Shown here piece by piece: positions 35,654 to 44,891 of a stretch of 64,000 nt of DNA. The translations under genes were made by a program, and so were the position numbers. Within the stretch, counting starts at the first letter, position 1. Every line of letters begins with the position of its first letter. The stretch is from NCBI RefSeq assembly GCF_000379465.1, contig NZ_KB905389.1, forward strand, positions 1-64,000. The letters are read 5' to 3'. The notes under the pieces are model-generated. The model made no database searches, was not told where the DNA came from, and saw only the letters and a list, made by a program, of their open reading frames with translations. Origin of the DNA: Sciscionella marina DSM 45152 (GTDB lineage: Bacteria; Actinomycetota; Actinomycetes; Mycobacteriales; Pseudonocardiaceae).

Positions 35654-36505
35654 TTCCTCAACCGCGCCAACAGCATCTGACATGGCTCAACCACAAGGAA
35701 ACCGGCACGCCGCGCCATGCTGCATAATCTCCGAGCCGGAACAGGCTTCGGCCGGGGAACGAATACACGACGCGAGCACATCGGCCGGTCCGGGCAGCAA
35801 TCCGGCGGACACCGGGGACAACCCCAGAACCTGTTCGATCGCCAGGGAGCCACCGGCGATGAGGGTGCCACGAGCACACCGGAGACAGGATCGAGCAAAC
35901 TCGATGAGGTCCCACAGTGCCGGCCGGGAGCTAGCGGAGCCCAGCAAACCGCGCCGCGAAGACTAGCGCTGCCCCATCCCGATCACATAGCTGAAGCCGG
36001 TTGATCACGTTCCCCGTCCGCCACGTGCCCAGTCCGCGAATCGAGAAGGTCGTTTTCATACAGCACCATGAAAGGCCACGGTCATTCCGCCGAGGAGCCG
36101 CGATCGCGCGGTGACCGGATCGATGATGATCCGACCGGCGGCGAACGTACCGCGGTGAACTGGGTGCCGAAAGCGCACATCGTGTACTGCTCGGCTGCCG
36201 GGTTGGCCGAGGTCTCTCCCCCGGCTTTCGGCGCCGTCGGGAGGAGCGGCGCCGAACTTCTTCCGCACTGCCCGCGCTCACCACACCGGTCCTGATCAGA
36301 ACCACACAGGCCGCGGATCATCCCCAGGAAGGTGCGCCCTTTCATCTCACCGCCGAGGGGCATCCACGAGTCGTCATCATTCCTCTCAGCGGCTGCCGCC
36401 AGTGTCCTGACAAGCTCTGGTGAGGACTGGCAGGCATGGCGGTCCTCCGGCCTCGGTGACGAGTCTTCACTGATCGCCACGGTGATGACGGTGCACGGGC
36501 AGACC
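35654..36505. other. Intergenic, no gene recognised
   Basis: 852 bp between the TetR gene and the zinc-ribbon gene, which end toward each other. No frame has family similarity; composition is similar to other gene-poor stretches here. It may be a relic of lost genes. Confidence 0.35.
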
Positions 36506-36889
36506 TCAGGTGGTGGTGGACTGTCCCGGGTAGTCCACCGTAGGGGCGCGGCGCGGGTCGAGCTCACCTTTGCTGATCGCCTTCTCCTGGTAGGCGGTTT
36601 CCTGCTCGATCGCGCGGTGGTTGCCCTGTACGCGTGCTTCGAGCATGCGGGCCGCGGTCGGCTGCAGGACGCAGTCGCCGGGAATTCCGTGGCTGTGACC
36701 GTGGTGTGCGTCCGCGCGCGTCGAGTGCCGGGTACTGGGCGGTCGGCTCGTTGCGAGCAGGGAACCACCGAAGCGACGCCGGGCCGGTCCACCACAGGCG
36801 GCGCATGCTCTGGCGGACGAGATCGGTCGTCGTGCCCAGGTCTCTTCCAGGGTTCCACAGGCGCGACAGGCGTACTCGATGAGGATCAT
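36506..36889 (-). CDS. FmdB-type zinc-ribbon protein
   Basis: A 127-aa protein starting MILIEYACRACG. The first 45 residues form a zinc ribbon: CRAC then CAACGGPARRRFGG, as in FmdB/CxxC-CxxC regulatory-type proteins. The remainder is low-complexity and charged. GAGG 7 bases before the ATG; the start lies 9 bp after the metallo-beta-lactamase stop, so it is the last gene of that operon. FmdB-like proteins often accompany amidase or hydrolase clusters; their molecular role is poorly known. Confidence 0.75.
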   Translation of the reverse strand: MILIEYACRACGTLEETWARRPISSARACAACGGPARRRFGGSLLATSRPPSTRHSTRADAHHGHSHGIPGDCVLQPTAARMLEARVQGNHRAIEQETAYQEKAISKGELDPRRAPTVDYPGQSTTT

Positions 36890-36898
36890 GGTGGCGCC

Positions 36899-37684
36899 TC
36901 ACACGTAGTATTCCGGTGCGTGTTTGAAAGTCGGCCACTGGTCAGGGTCGTGTCCGACCCAGATGGTCGATTGCCGTGCCGCTGCCAGTTGCTTCAGTTT
37001 CCGGATCGACCACACGGCTTTTTCGGTATTGGCATCCGGGGAAGCCGGGAGATCGTTCTCGATCGCCGCGATGCTGTGCGCGGTGTCGCCGGTGAGAATG
37101 AAGGATTGTTCGGCGAGCTGCACGAATAGGCTGGCGTTTCCGGGTGTGTGGCCGGGACAGGCGAGCATCTGAATGCTGCCGTCGCCGAAAAGGTCGAAGT
37201 CGCCGTCCACTTCGTTCCAGCCGATCTTGCGGATGGGGTCGAAATCGGCCGGCCGGAAGAATGCGGCCGCCGCCGGGTAGGGCCAGTAACCGTAACCGAG
37301 CTCTCCACGCTGGATGAAGAATTTGGCGTGTGGGAACAAAGAGAGGCCGCCGGTGTGGTCGACGTGGGTGTGCGAGAGAATCACGTGGGTGACGTCTTCG
37401 GGCTGGAAACCGATGGCGGCCAGCTGGCTGTCGACGCGTTGTTCGGAGGTCATCTCGATGCCTGCTTCTTCGACGAGTTCCCCGTAAACCGCATGGGGGT
37501 CGTCGACCGCTTCCGGTACCAGTCCGGTGTCGAAGAGCACGAGTCCACGTTCGTGCTCGATGAGGAAGGTCGGGAGCGGGACAGTCAGTTTCCCTGTACC
37601 ACCCACGATCAGCAGGCTGTTCTCCAGTGTCATCCGGGCTCCATCAAGTGCCCATAAACGCTTGGCGTGCGTTGTTCCGTGCAT
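36899..37684 (-). CDS. Metallo-beta-lactamase-fold hydrolase (AHL-lactonase-like)
   Basis: A 261-aa MBL-fold protein. The HxHxDH motif is His105-x-His107-x-Asp109-His110 (SHTHVDHTGG), followed by CPGHTPGNASL and TGDTAHS for further ligands. The architecture is like N-acyl-homoserine lactonases (AttM/AiiA), which also include general lactonases. In an operon with acetoacetate-decarboxylase-like and SDR genes, hydrolysis of a pathway lactone is a better guess than quorum quenching. Confidence 0.87.
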   Translation of the reverse strand: MHGTTHAKRLWALDGARMTLENSLLIVGGTGKLTVPLPTFLIEHERGLVLFDTGLVPEAVDDPHAVYGELVEEAGIEMTSEQRVDSQLAAIGFQPEDVTHVILSHTHVDHTGGLSLFPHAKFFIQRGELGYGYWPYPAAAAFFRPADFDPIRKIGWNEVDGDFDLFGDGSIQMLACPGHTPGNASLFVQLAEQSFILTGDTAHSIAAIENDLPASPDANTEKAVWSIRKLKQLAAARQSTIWVGHDPDQWPTFKHAPEYYV

Positions 37685-37729
37685 ACCGAATTCTCCTAGG
37701 TGTTGGATCTCTGGTGTTCTCTGTCGCCG

Positions 37730-38545
37730 TCAGGCGACGGTGCTGCCGCCGTCGAGCACCAGCGGTGTGCCGTTCATGTGCCGGGATTCCGGGGCGGTGA
37801 GATAGTCGACCGCGGCGGCTACGTCGTCGACCGTGCCGTAGGGCGCCGCGGCAGCACGCTTCACTTCGCCGGATCCTCCCGTTCGGCCGGTGGGCGTTTC
37901 GCTGTCGTTCGGGCACGACAGCGCCTGATTACCCGCGTTGATGGCGCGGATCATCCGTGTCTCGATCGGCCCGGGCAGTACGGCGTTGACCCGGACCCCG
38001 GTTCCCACCACTTCGAGCGCGGCGACCTTGGTGAGGCCGAGCACGGCATGCTTGCTGGCGATGTAGCCGGCCAGGTTGGCGCGGCCGCGAATCGCCGAGG
38101 TCGAGGCGTTGTTGACGATCACCCCGGACCCGGCCGCGAGCATGGCCGGCAGAGCCGCGCGCATCCCGAGGAACACACCGTGCACGTTGGTGCGCATGAC
38201 GTTCTCGAACACGTCCTCGGGGTAGGACAACAGTGGCTGCACCGCCCCTTCGATGCCGACATTGTTGACCAGCGCCCCGAGTCCGTACCGGGCGGCCACA
38301 TGCTCGACCAGCTGCTCCATTTGCCCATGATCGGTGACGTCGATCTGCCGGGGCTCGGCCGTCCGGCCGGCATCGGCGAGCGAATCGGCCACGCTCGTGG
38401 CCGCCTCTCGATCACGGTCGCACACGATGACCGTCCAGCCGGACCTGGCAAGACGCCCGCAGATCGCCCGCCCTATATCGCCGCCGCCCCCGGTCACGAT
38501 CGCCGCCCGCCCTCCCGGGCCGTCTCGGGTCGGTGGCGGTGTCAC
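37730..38545 (-). CDS. Short-chain dehydrogenase/reductase
   Basis: A 271-aa SDR: TGGGGDIG cofactor motif, NNVGIEG, Ser in VNNASTSAI and YIASKHA for Tyr and Lys. GTG start overlaps the preceding stop (GTGA). A stretch of about 20 residues after PGPIETRMI is longer than usual and may form a lid. It follows the acetoacetate-decarboxylase-like gene and precedes the lactonase-like gene, so it probably oxidises or reduces a hydroxy/keto intermediate. Confidence 0.89.
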   Translation of the reverse strand: MTPPPTRDGPGGRAAIVTGGGGDIGRAICGRLARSGWTVIVCDRDREAATSVADSLADAGRTAEPRQIDVTDHGQMEQLVEHVAARYGLGALVNNVGIEGAVQPLLSYPEDVFENVMRTNVHGVFLGMRAALPAMLAAGSGVIVNNASTSAIRGRANLAGYIASKHAVLGLTKVAALEVVGTGVRVNAVLPGPIETRMIRAINAGNQALSCPNDSETPTGRTGGSGEVKRAAAAPYGTVDDVAAAVDYLTAPESRHMNGTPLVLDGGSTVA

Positions 38546-39318
38546 GGCAGCCTCCGTTCGATGAGCCGACGGTCCTCGACCTCGAAACCTCCGCCATAAA
38601 CCGGGGTCTTCATGAAATGAGCACCGAGAACCTTGGGCTCGAGATCGGTCAACGGGTCGAACTCCGACGGGTACAGCCGCAGATCAACATGGCCGGGAAT
38701 CGGGTCGGTGTACTCGATCGGCGTGTGCCGGTACACCACATCCGCGTATGCGACCCCGACTCCGTCCGGGTCCGGAAGACGCCGCACATGCAGCTCGCCA
38801 CCTGGCTGCGGCTCCTCGTCGGTCAGCCGGACCACCGGCACATTCGCGTCCGGCTGGAAGGAAAAAGCCGCGAGTGGGATCGACCGTCGGGCGACCGATC
38901 CGGTGACCCGACCATCCTCCACCTCGAAGAATTCGAAGTCGCAATCCTTCTTGGTGTAACCGAACAGTTCGCGACCGCCCACGATGCCCATCGGGTCGCT
39001 GCAGTACATGTAGATGTGGGTCTGCGTGAACAGACCTTGATAGCGAACGGGGACCGTCACCATCAGGTCGAACATGCGCCCGCGATAGAGCGAGAGCGTG
39101 TGCTCGGGCGAGAGCATGAAACGAAACGCCACCCGATCGTTGACCAGTGAAAACCCCGTATCGGCGAGCAGGGATTCCACCTTTTCGCGCTCGACCTGCG
39201 TGACCACTTCCAGCACGTTCATCCTGGTTTCCCACTCCAGCGGAAAAGCCGGGGAGTAGGGCGGGTTCACACCGCCACCGGGATGCATCTGGAAGCGGCC
39301 GAACATGGGCATAGCCAT
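38542..39318 (-). CDS. Acetoacetate-decarboxylase-family protein
   Basis: A 258-aa protein of the ADC superfamily. The signature GGRELFGYTKKD contains the position of the Schiff-base lysine; C-terminal EPKVLGAHFMKTPVYGGG is also family-like. GAGGAG 5 bases before the ATG. Members decarboxylate beta-keto acids or act as aldolase/dehydratases. It is the first gene of the minus-strand operon, divergent from an FAH-type gene with repeated TGCATGCA motifs between. Confidence 0.85.
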   Translation of the reverse strand: MAMPMFGRFQMHPGGGVNPPYSPAFPLEWETRMNVLEVVTQVEREKVESLLADTGFSLVNDRVAFRFMLSPEHTLSLYRGRMFDLMVTVPVRYQGLFTQTHIYMYCSDPMGIVGGRELFGYTKKDCDFEFFEVEDGRVTGSVARRSIPLAAFSFQPDANVPVVRLTDEEPQPGGELHVRRLPDPDGVGVAYADVVYRHTPIEYTDPIPGHVDLRLYPSEFDPLTDLEPKVLGAHFMKTPVYGGGFEVEDRRLIERRLP

Positions 39319-39354
39319 AGCCGCTCCTCTTCAGTGAGTTCGTCGTCTGGCATC

Positions 39355-39429
39355 CTGCATGCAGCATTCAGGCGTGTCAAGGGTCACGACGCTTGTCATC
39401 AGTGGAGCGGTGCTGCATGCTGCATGCAG
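39355..39429. promoter_or_regulatory. GntR operator candidates between the divergent operons
   Basis: TGCATGCAGCATTCAGG at 39356-39372 and CTGCATGCAG at 39420-39429 (preceded by TGCTGCATG). The first is a 16/17 match to a site upstream of the GntR gene at 42292. They lie in the 126-bp gap between the starts at 39318 and 39445. Confidence 0.7.
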
Positions 39430-39444
39430 AACTCAGGAGGTGTC

Positions 39445-40329
39445 GTGAAGCTGCTCAATCATGCTGGCCGCGCTGTGCTTCAGCTCGGTGACCACAGGCT
39501 GGATGTCGAGGTGGCCAGTGACGGTCGATTCGGTCCAGACCCCCAAGGGGTGTTCACCGACTGGTGCGCCTTCACAGCCTGGGCGTCCACTCACCGCGGT
39601 GGATGCCACCGGCCCGAAGCGCTCGTCACGCTCGACCCGGCGCTCCTGGGCGCACCGGTTCCGCGCCCGCCCCAGGTGTTCGCGGTCGGGCTGAATTACC
39701 GCAGTCATGCGGAGGAGACGAACCTCGCGCCCGCGACGGTCATGCCACTGACCTTCACCAAGTTCCCCAGCGCGATCACCGGTCCTTACACCGATCTGGA
39801 GCTGACCGGTGACACGGTGGACTGGGAGATCGAGCTCGTCGCCGTGATCGGACGAGCCGGGTTTCGGATCCCAGCCGAGCGTGCCTGGGAGCATGTCGCG
39901 GGATTGACGGTCGGGCAAGACTTCTCCGACCGCACCGTGCAGATGACCGGCTCGCCCCCACAGTTTTCGCTGGGCAAGTCGTTCCCCGGGTTCGCCCCGC
40001 TCGGGCCCGCACTGGTCACGACGCAGGAGCTGGCCGACCCTGACCGGCTTGCCCTGCGCTGCACCGTCAATGGGGAACCCGTTCAGACGGGAAGCACCGT
40101 CGAGATGATCCACCCGGTCGCCGACCTGGTGTCGATGTTATCGCGTATATGCGCACTCGGACCCGGTGACGTGATCTTCACCGGCACACCCGAGGGCGTG
40201 GGCATGGGCAGGAAACCCCCACGTTATCTGCGCCCCGGGGATCTCGTCGTCTCCGAGATCGAAGGCCTCGGGCGAATCGAGCAGCGCTGCGTCGAGCAAG
40301 GTGGCGCTCGGACAGGAGCCGACACATGA
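39445..40329 (+). CDS. Fumarylacetoacetate-hydrolase-family enzyme
   Basis: A 294-aa FAH-fold protein starting VKLLNHAGRA at GTG 39445 behind CAGGAGG. VGLNYRSHAEETN and VDWEIELVAVIG supply the metal site and GTPEGVGMGRKPPRYL the closing motif. It overlaps the next gene by ATGA. It probably cleaves or hydrates a dicarbonyl intermediate. It is distinct from the FAH-type enzyme at 29650. Confidence 0.9.
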   Translation: MKLLNHAGRAVLQLGDHRLDVEVASDGRFGPDPQGVFTDWCAFTAWASTHRGGCHRPEALVTLDPALLGAPVPRPPQVFAVGLNYRSHAEETNLAPATVMPLTFTKFPSAITGPYTDLELTGDTVDWEIELVAVIGRAGFRIPAERAWEHVAGLTVGQDFSDRTVQMTGSPPQFSLGKSFPGFAPLGPALVTTQELADPDRLALRCTVNGEPVQTGSTVEMIHPVADLVSMLSRICALGPGDVIFTGTPEGVGMGRKPPRYLRPGDLVVSEIEGLGRIEQRCVEQGGARTGADT

Positions 40330-41591
40330 ACACGGCAAACCACTTCGACAGCACCCGAGCTGGCACCAGAACACCGAGGCGACTCCCCCGGTGGTCCGAG
40401 TTCGCCGAGCTGATCCGGCCGCGCCCGCTTGTCTGGAACGGCACCGAACGCAGACTCCGTCACGCCGCCACCATTGCCGACCTCCGCGAACTGGCGCGGC
40501 GCCGCACCCCCAGGGCGGCCTTCGACTACACCGACGGCGGTGCGGGAAACGAACACTCCATGGCTTTGGCCCGGCGCGCCTTCGAACGCGTCGAGTTCAT
40601 CCCGCGTGTGCTGCGCGACGTCAGCGCGACGAACACGGCCACCCCAGTGCTCGGCCGGTCGGCCTCGATGCCCGTCGTCTTCGCACCTGCGGGGTTCACC
40701 CGGGTCATGCACCATGCGGGCGAGCGCGCCGTGGCGCAAGCAGCGCAGGCGGCCGGGGTGCCCTACACACTGTCCACCATGGGTACCACCTCGATCGAGG
40801 AGCTGGCCGCCGCAGCGCCGGAAGGCCGGCACTGGTTCCAGCTCTACCTCTGGCGCGATCGGGAACGCAGCGCGGAACTGATCGAACGCGCCACGACCGC
40901 CGGGTACGAGGCACTCGTATTGACTGTGGACACTCCGGTCGCCGGCAACCGACTGCGCGATGTTCGCAATGGTATGACCATCCCGCCCACGCTGACCCTG
41001 CGCACGCTTGTGGATGGCTCGCTCAAACCGCGATGGTGGTTCAACCTCCTCACCACCGAGCCCCTGCGCTTCGCGTCGCTGCGCTCCTGGAGCGGCACCG
41101 TGGCCGAACTCGCCGATCACATGTTCGATCCCTCGGCGACGATCACGGATGTCGCCGCTCTGCGGAGAGAATGGCCTGGCAAGCTCATCGTGAAGGGGAT
41201 ACAGCATCCCGACGATGCCGTTGCGGTCGTCGATGCGGGTGCCGACGCCGTCGTCGTCAGCAACCACGGTGGACGCCAGCTCGATCGAGCCGTGACACCG
41301 CTTGAACAGCTGCCCTCGGTACGGGCGGCCATCGGCGAACGGGCCGAGGTCTACATCGACGGCGGAGTCCGAGAGGGTGCGGATGCGATCGCGGCTTTAT
41401 GCCTAGGTGCCGACGCTGTCCTCGTCGGCCGACCGTATCTCTACGGTCTGATGGCCGGTGGAACGAGAGGGGTTGCGCGCGCTGCGGAAATCCTGCACGG
41501 CGAGGCAATCAAGACTATGCAGCTCCTCGGCTCCGCGGGCATCGGTGATCTCGGCCCGGAACTGGTGCGGTGGCGGCCCCTAGACGCGTGA
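40326..41591 (+). CDS. FMN-dependent alpha-hydroxyacid oxidase/dehydrogenase
   Basis: A 421-aa enzyme of the lactate/mandelate/glycolate oxidase family. The active-site His314 and FMN site are in VVSNHGGRQLDRAV, and FDYTDGGAGNE near the N-terminus begins the barrel. FMN-phosphate binding is in YIDGGVREG and VGRPYLYG. It oxidises a 2-hydroxy acid to a 2-keto acid, for example a mandelate- or lactate-like product. It overlaps the FAH-type gene. Confidence 0.9.
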   Translation: MNTANHFDSTRAGTRTPRRLPRWSEFAELIRPRPLVWNGTERRLRHAATIADLRELARRRTPRAAFDYTDGGAGNEHSMALARRAFERVEFIPRVLRDVSATNTATPVLGRSASMPVVFAPAGFTRVMHHAGERAVAQAAQAAGVPYTLSTMGTTSIEELAAAAPEGRHWFQLYLWRDRERSAELIERATTAGYEALVLTVDTPVAGNRLRDVRNGMTIPPTLTLRTLVDGSLKPRWWFNLLTTEPLRFASLRSWSGTVAELADHMFDPSATITDVAALRREWPGKLIVKGIQHPDDAVAVVDAGADAVVVSNHGGRQLDRAVTPLEQLPSVRAAIGERAEVYIDGGVREGADAIAALCLGADAVLVGRPYLYGLMAGGTRGVARAAEILHGEAIKTMQLLGSAGIGDLGPELVRWRPLDA

Positions 41592-41638
41592 CCATCCGGG
41601 CCGGCCGGGCTCTGGGGCCCTCCGGTGTCCTCACCTTC

Positions 41639-42292
41639 TCAGTGTCGCCATTTGACGCGGATCCGCTCGATGAGGTGCTCGATATGCGCGGTCGCCAGCT
41701 GTCCTGCGGCCGCACCATCCCGAGATTCCAGAGCGGCCAAGATCTCGGCGTGCTCAGTTACGGCCTGGTGCTGCTGCGGACTCCATGCGGTCGAGTACGT
41801 CGCCAGGATCACCCGTGCCTGCACACGATCAAGATGTTCGACAAGGCAGCTGTTACCGCAGCGAAGTTGAACTTGCCGATGAAACTCCAGATCCGCTTGA
41901 CGAGCGGTGTGCGTGTCATCCTGTTCGACGGCCATTCGGAACTGGTCATGAATCTGTGCCAGGGACGCGAGATCGGTGTCCTTCAGCTGCGGAGCGGCGA
42001 GCCGGGCAGCGAGCCCCTCTAGCGTGCCACGCACCGCAAGGGCCTCGAGCAGGTCGCCACAATCCGGAGCGAGGACCATCGCCCCACCCGGAGCCAGACG
42101 CATCAGACCGTCGGTCGCCAATCGTTCGATAGCTGCACGCACCGGACTACGGCTCATCCCCATCTCAGACGCCAACGAGACGACGCTCAACCGTGTGCCC
42201 GCGGCAAGGTCGCCACTGAGAATCCCGTTCCGCAGCTGACCGTACGCAAGCTCAGTCAACGACGGCGGCCGGTCGACCTTCTGCACACCCAT
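41639..42292 (-). CDS. GntR-family regulator (FCD domain)
   Basis: A 217-aa regulator with GntR winged helix (LSVVSLASEMGMSRSPVRAAI) and FCD domain including FHRQVQLRCGN. It is convergent with the hydroxyacid oxidase, 47 bp between stops. Upstream TGCATGCAGCATACAGG (42313-42329) matches sites in the 39.4-kb divergent gap, so it probably controls both flanking operons and itself. Confidence 0.9.
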   Translation of the reverse strand: MGVQKVDRPPSLTELAYGQLRNGILSGDLAAGTRLSVVSLASEMGMSRSPVRAAIERLATDGLMRLAPGGAMVLAPDCGDLLEALAVRGTLEGLAARLAAPQLKDTDLASLAQIHDQFRMAVEQDDTHTARQADLEFHRQVQLRCGNSCLVEHLDRVQARVILATYSTAWSPQQHQAVTEHAEILAALESRDGAAAGQLATAHIEHLIERIRVKWRH

Positions 42293-42312
42293 ACCTCACG
42301 CCTTCCGCTTAA

Positions 42313-42329
42313 TGCATGCAGCATACAGG
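42313..42329. promoter_or_regulatory. GntR autoregulatory site candidate
   Basis: TGCATGCAGCATACAGG, 16/17 identical to the site at 39356-39372, 20 bp upstream of the GntR start. Confidence 0.65.
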
Positions 42330-42556
42330 TCCGCCCGGCCGTGCGTCCGTGGCGCGCGATGATCGCTCAGCGGAAATGCTGTCGCAATGCCGACGAGAGA
42401 CAGTTTCTGCGGTACGAGCATCGGTCATTCCGCACTGTCGTCCAGCAGATCAGTACCGACAACGCCACGGCACTCAGCGCTTAACCCAGCAAAACGCGCA
42501 CGCGCAGGCCGCACTACACCAAACCCCTGGCTCTGGCTGGGACTGTCGGGGCCTTT

Positions 42557-43534
42557 GTGGGCGGTCTGGTGATTGCCTACTTGGTTACATCAGCCAGCGC
42601 CCGAGGGTCTGAGCCCAAGGCACTCGGACAGTTCCAATACCCGATTCCACCATTAGAAGCGATCCGTCGTGGCGTGCTCGACGCGGTGCAGGTCGCCGAC
42701 CGGTGGCATCTCTGGCATAACCTCGCCGAGGCCGTCATCAAAGAGGTCGCCGCACACAGCAGCTGCTGGGACAAGACCGGACCACCGCCGCGAGAGGGCA
42801 TCCAAGCCCAGACCACACGACAGCGCTGGCGACAGGTTCATGATCTGCTCGATGCCGGTGTCGGCCTGCTGGAATGCGCCCACCGACTGAATCCCGCACC
42901 CAACACGGTCAAACGCCACACCCGGATCAGCGCACCCGAGCGGCCGACCCGGGCACCGAAATACCGCCCCACATTGGCCGACCCCTACCGGGAGCATCTA
43001 CGACACCACCGTGAACTCGACCCCACCGTTCCGGTACAGACGCTGTTCGCCAAGATCACACAGCTCGACTACCCCGGCAACCAAAACCTGCTCTACCGCT
43101 CCATCACCCAAGGCCGCATCGCATCCGACCGACCGGCCATCTCCCCACGGCACCTAGACCGCTACCTACTCACAGGCCCAGACCGACCCAAAGACCACCA
43201 ACACGAACGGCTCGACGCCGCAGTCACCGCCTGCCCCGAGACGACAGCGCTGCCCGGTCTCGCCGGCGACTTCGCTACCCCTTTGACCCCCACAACCGGC
43301 AACGAATTGCGCCTCACCGGCTGGATCGACCAAGCCCGGAGCGAGGATCTCCCCCATCCGCACGCGATCACTCACGGGCTCGAGCTCGACCGCGACGCCG
43401 TCAATACCACCCCCACCTACCCATTCCACAACAGACGAACCGAAAGTGTGAACACCAAAACGAAAACGACCAAGCGGCAGACACACGGACACGCAACTTC
43501 CCCACTCCTACACCACCGCATCCACCTCGACTGA
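42557..43534 (+). pseudogene. ISL3-family transposase remnant (N-terminus missing)
   Basis: Recognisable ISL3 transposase from about 42672: VQVADRWHLWHNLAEAVIKE, then a zone with NLLYRSITQGR, ending with HNRRTESVNTKTKTTKRQTH and a C-terminal LLHHRIHLD. The N-terminal zinc-binding and first DDE-Asp regions are absent and the start fuses to unrelated sequence. Several conserved residues are altered, so it is inactive. No terminal repeats were found. It divides the aromatic modules from the CoA-dependent cluster. Confidence 0.85.
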
Positions 43535-43905
43535 ACCACACGACGTCACCACCGGACTCGGGCCAGAGCCAACCAGCTGACACCCCTGGCCGGGATCGGC
43601 GAAGACGGCACCGGAAGGGCCTTTCGTCGAGCACTCGGCCGGTTACCGTCCATATTCACATCCCGGATACCTCGGTCTTGAGTGAATGCGGACACACTGC
43701 CACCGGCCGGAAACCGCTGCCTACGAACCGGCCGCGGCGGCATCGCTGGGTCGGCATGCGCCCACGAATCGCCAGGCACAAAAACGACAATCACTCACCA
43801 GAGAGCTCAACATGGCTCAACCCCAACGAAAACTACACGAGAATCATTGTGAAACTTTCTCCGAGACCTGGGCCATGACACGGGTAGTGTGGCGAATTCA
43901 CGGGA
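43535..43905. other. Intergenic, no gene recognised
   Basis: 371 bp between the ISL3 remnant and the CrtC-like gene. No family-like frame or clear stem seen. Confidence 0.4.
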
Positions 43906-44877
43906 TCAGACCGCGAGCCCGACGGGCCGACCGTCCACGAGTTGGTCCAGGTACTCGGACATGCCCTGCAGGACGCGCCCGTCGGGAAGCGTCCAGCGCA
44001 TGAGTGCTTCGACGATCCGTGTGGTTCGCAGTTCGCCGTGCTCGTCGGTCCGGCGGTTGCGCAGTGGCGCGGTCGCCTTCGCGGATCCGTGTATCTTCCA
44101 CTCCCTGTCACCCGCGCACAACACCGCGGTCACGTCAGCTTGCTCCTCGCGCGCATTTCGCCGGGTGCCGATCTCCAGGGAATCGACCTCGAACAAGGCT
44201 GCACCGTCCCACACGAATCCGCCCAGCGTCGGTGGTCCCTGCGGGCTGCCGAACCACGCGCCCATGAAACCAAACTCGGGACCACACCCGTGGATCCACC
44301 GATAGAACCACGGTGCCTGCCAGGAACGCGGCCCCCAGGAGTGATCGCGCAGGCCGTACCCTTCGATCGGTATGCTCCGTCCCGCGAGCGCCAGGGTTCC
44401 CTTCGCTGCGATCAGCTGCTCATAGTGATTCGGCGCAAAGGAGTCTTCGCTCGCGTCGAAGGAGTGATCGAACGGTGCGGCGAGCCCGTCGACCGTGAGA
44501 TCGATCGAGCACACCATTCGCGGACTGGATCGGAACGCGAGGGAAGGGTCGTCCAGCCGTGCCGCGTCATCCAGCACAGATATCTCGCCCGCGAATGTCA
44601 CATCCATGCGATGTCCCGGCTCGTGCACGGAGAACCGCATCCCTGCCGCATCGAAGCGCTCGTTCGATCTTCCCTCTGGTCTGGCATAAGCGAATCCCAG
44701 TCTGCCGTCGGGGAGATAGAGGCAGACCGTCATCTCCCCCCGCCCCTCGTTGGGGCGGTTGGCCAGCCGCACGAAGCCGCCCATTTCCACGACCGCATCG
44801 TGGAAATGGAAATACATCGACTCATTGAAGTTGAGCTCGGCGCCGACCGGATGGTTGTAGTCGTCTTCGGGTCGCAT
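43906..44877 (-). CDS. CrtC/DUF7064-like lipocalin-fold protein
   Basis: A 323-aa protein starting MRPEDDYNHPVGAE; AGGAG 6 bases before this ATG. The hallmark is GYGLRDHSWGPRSWQ, with a predominantly beta sequence, as in hydroxyneurosporene synthase (CrtC)-like and DUF7064/DUF7065 proteins. CrtC hydrates isoprenoid double bonds; relatives in actinomycetes occur with steroid or terpenoid catabolic genes. It is directly behind the APH-type kinase gene. A hydratase or cyclase role on an isoprenoid is plausible but unproven. Confidence 0.75.
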   Translation of the reverse strand: MRPEDDYNHPVGAELNFNESMYFHFHDAVVEMGGFVRLANRPNEGRGEMTVCLYLPDGRLGFAYARPEGRSNERFDAAGMRFSVHEPGHRMDVTFAGEISVLDDAARLDDPSLAFRSSPRMVCSIDLTVDGLAAPFDHSFDASEDSFAPNHYEQLIAAKGTLALAGRSIPIEGYGLRDHSWGPRSWQAPWFYRWIHGCGPEFGFMGAWFGSPQGPPTLGGFVWDGAALFEVDSLEIGTRRNAREEQADVTAVLCAGDREWKIHGSAKATAPLRNRRTDEHGELRTTRIVEALMRWTLPDGRVLQGMSEYLDQLVDGRPVGLAV

Positions 44878-44891
44878 CAAGGCTCCTGGGG

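Noticed and set aside
36899-37684. Quorum-quenching AHL lactonase
   Set aside because: The fold is compatible, but the operon is catabolic; a pathway lactonase is the simpler reading.
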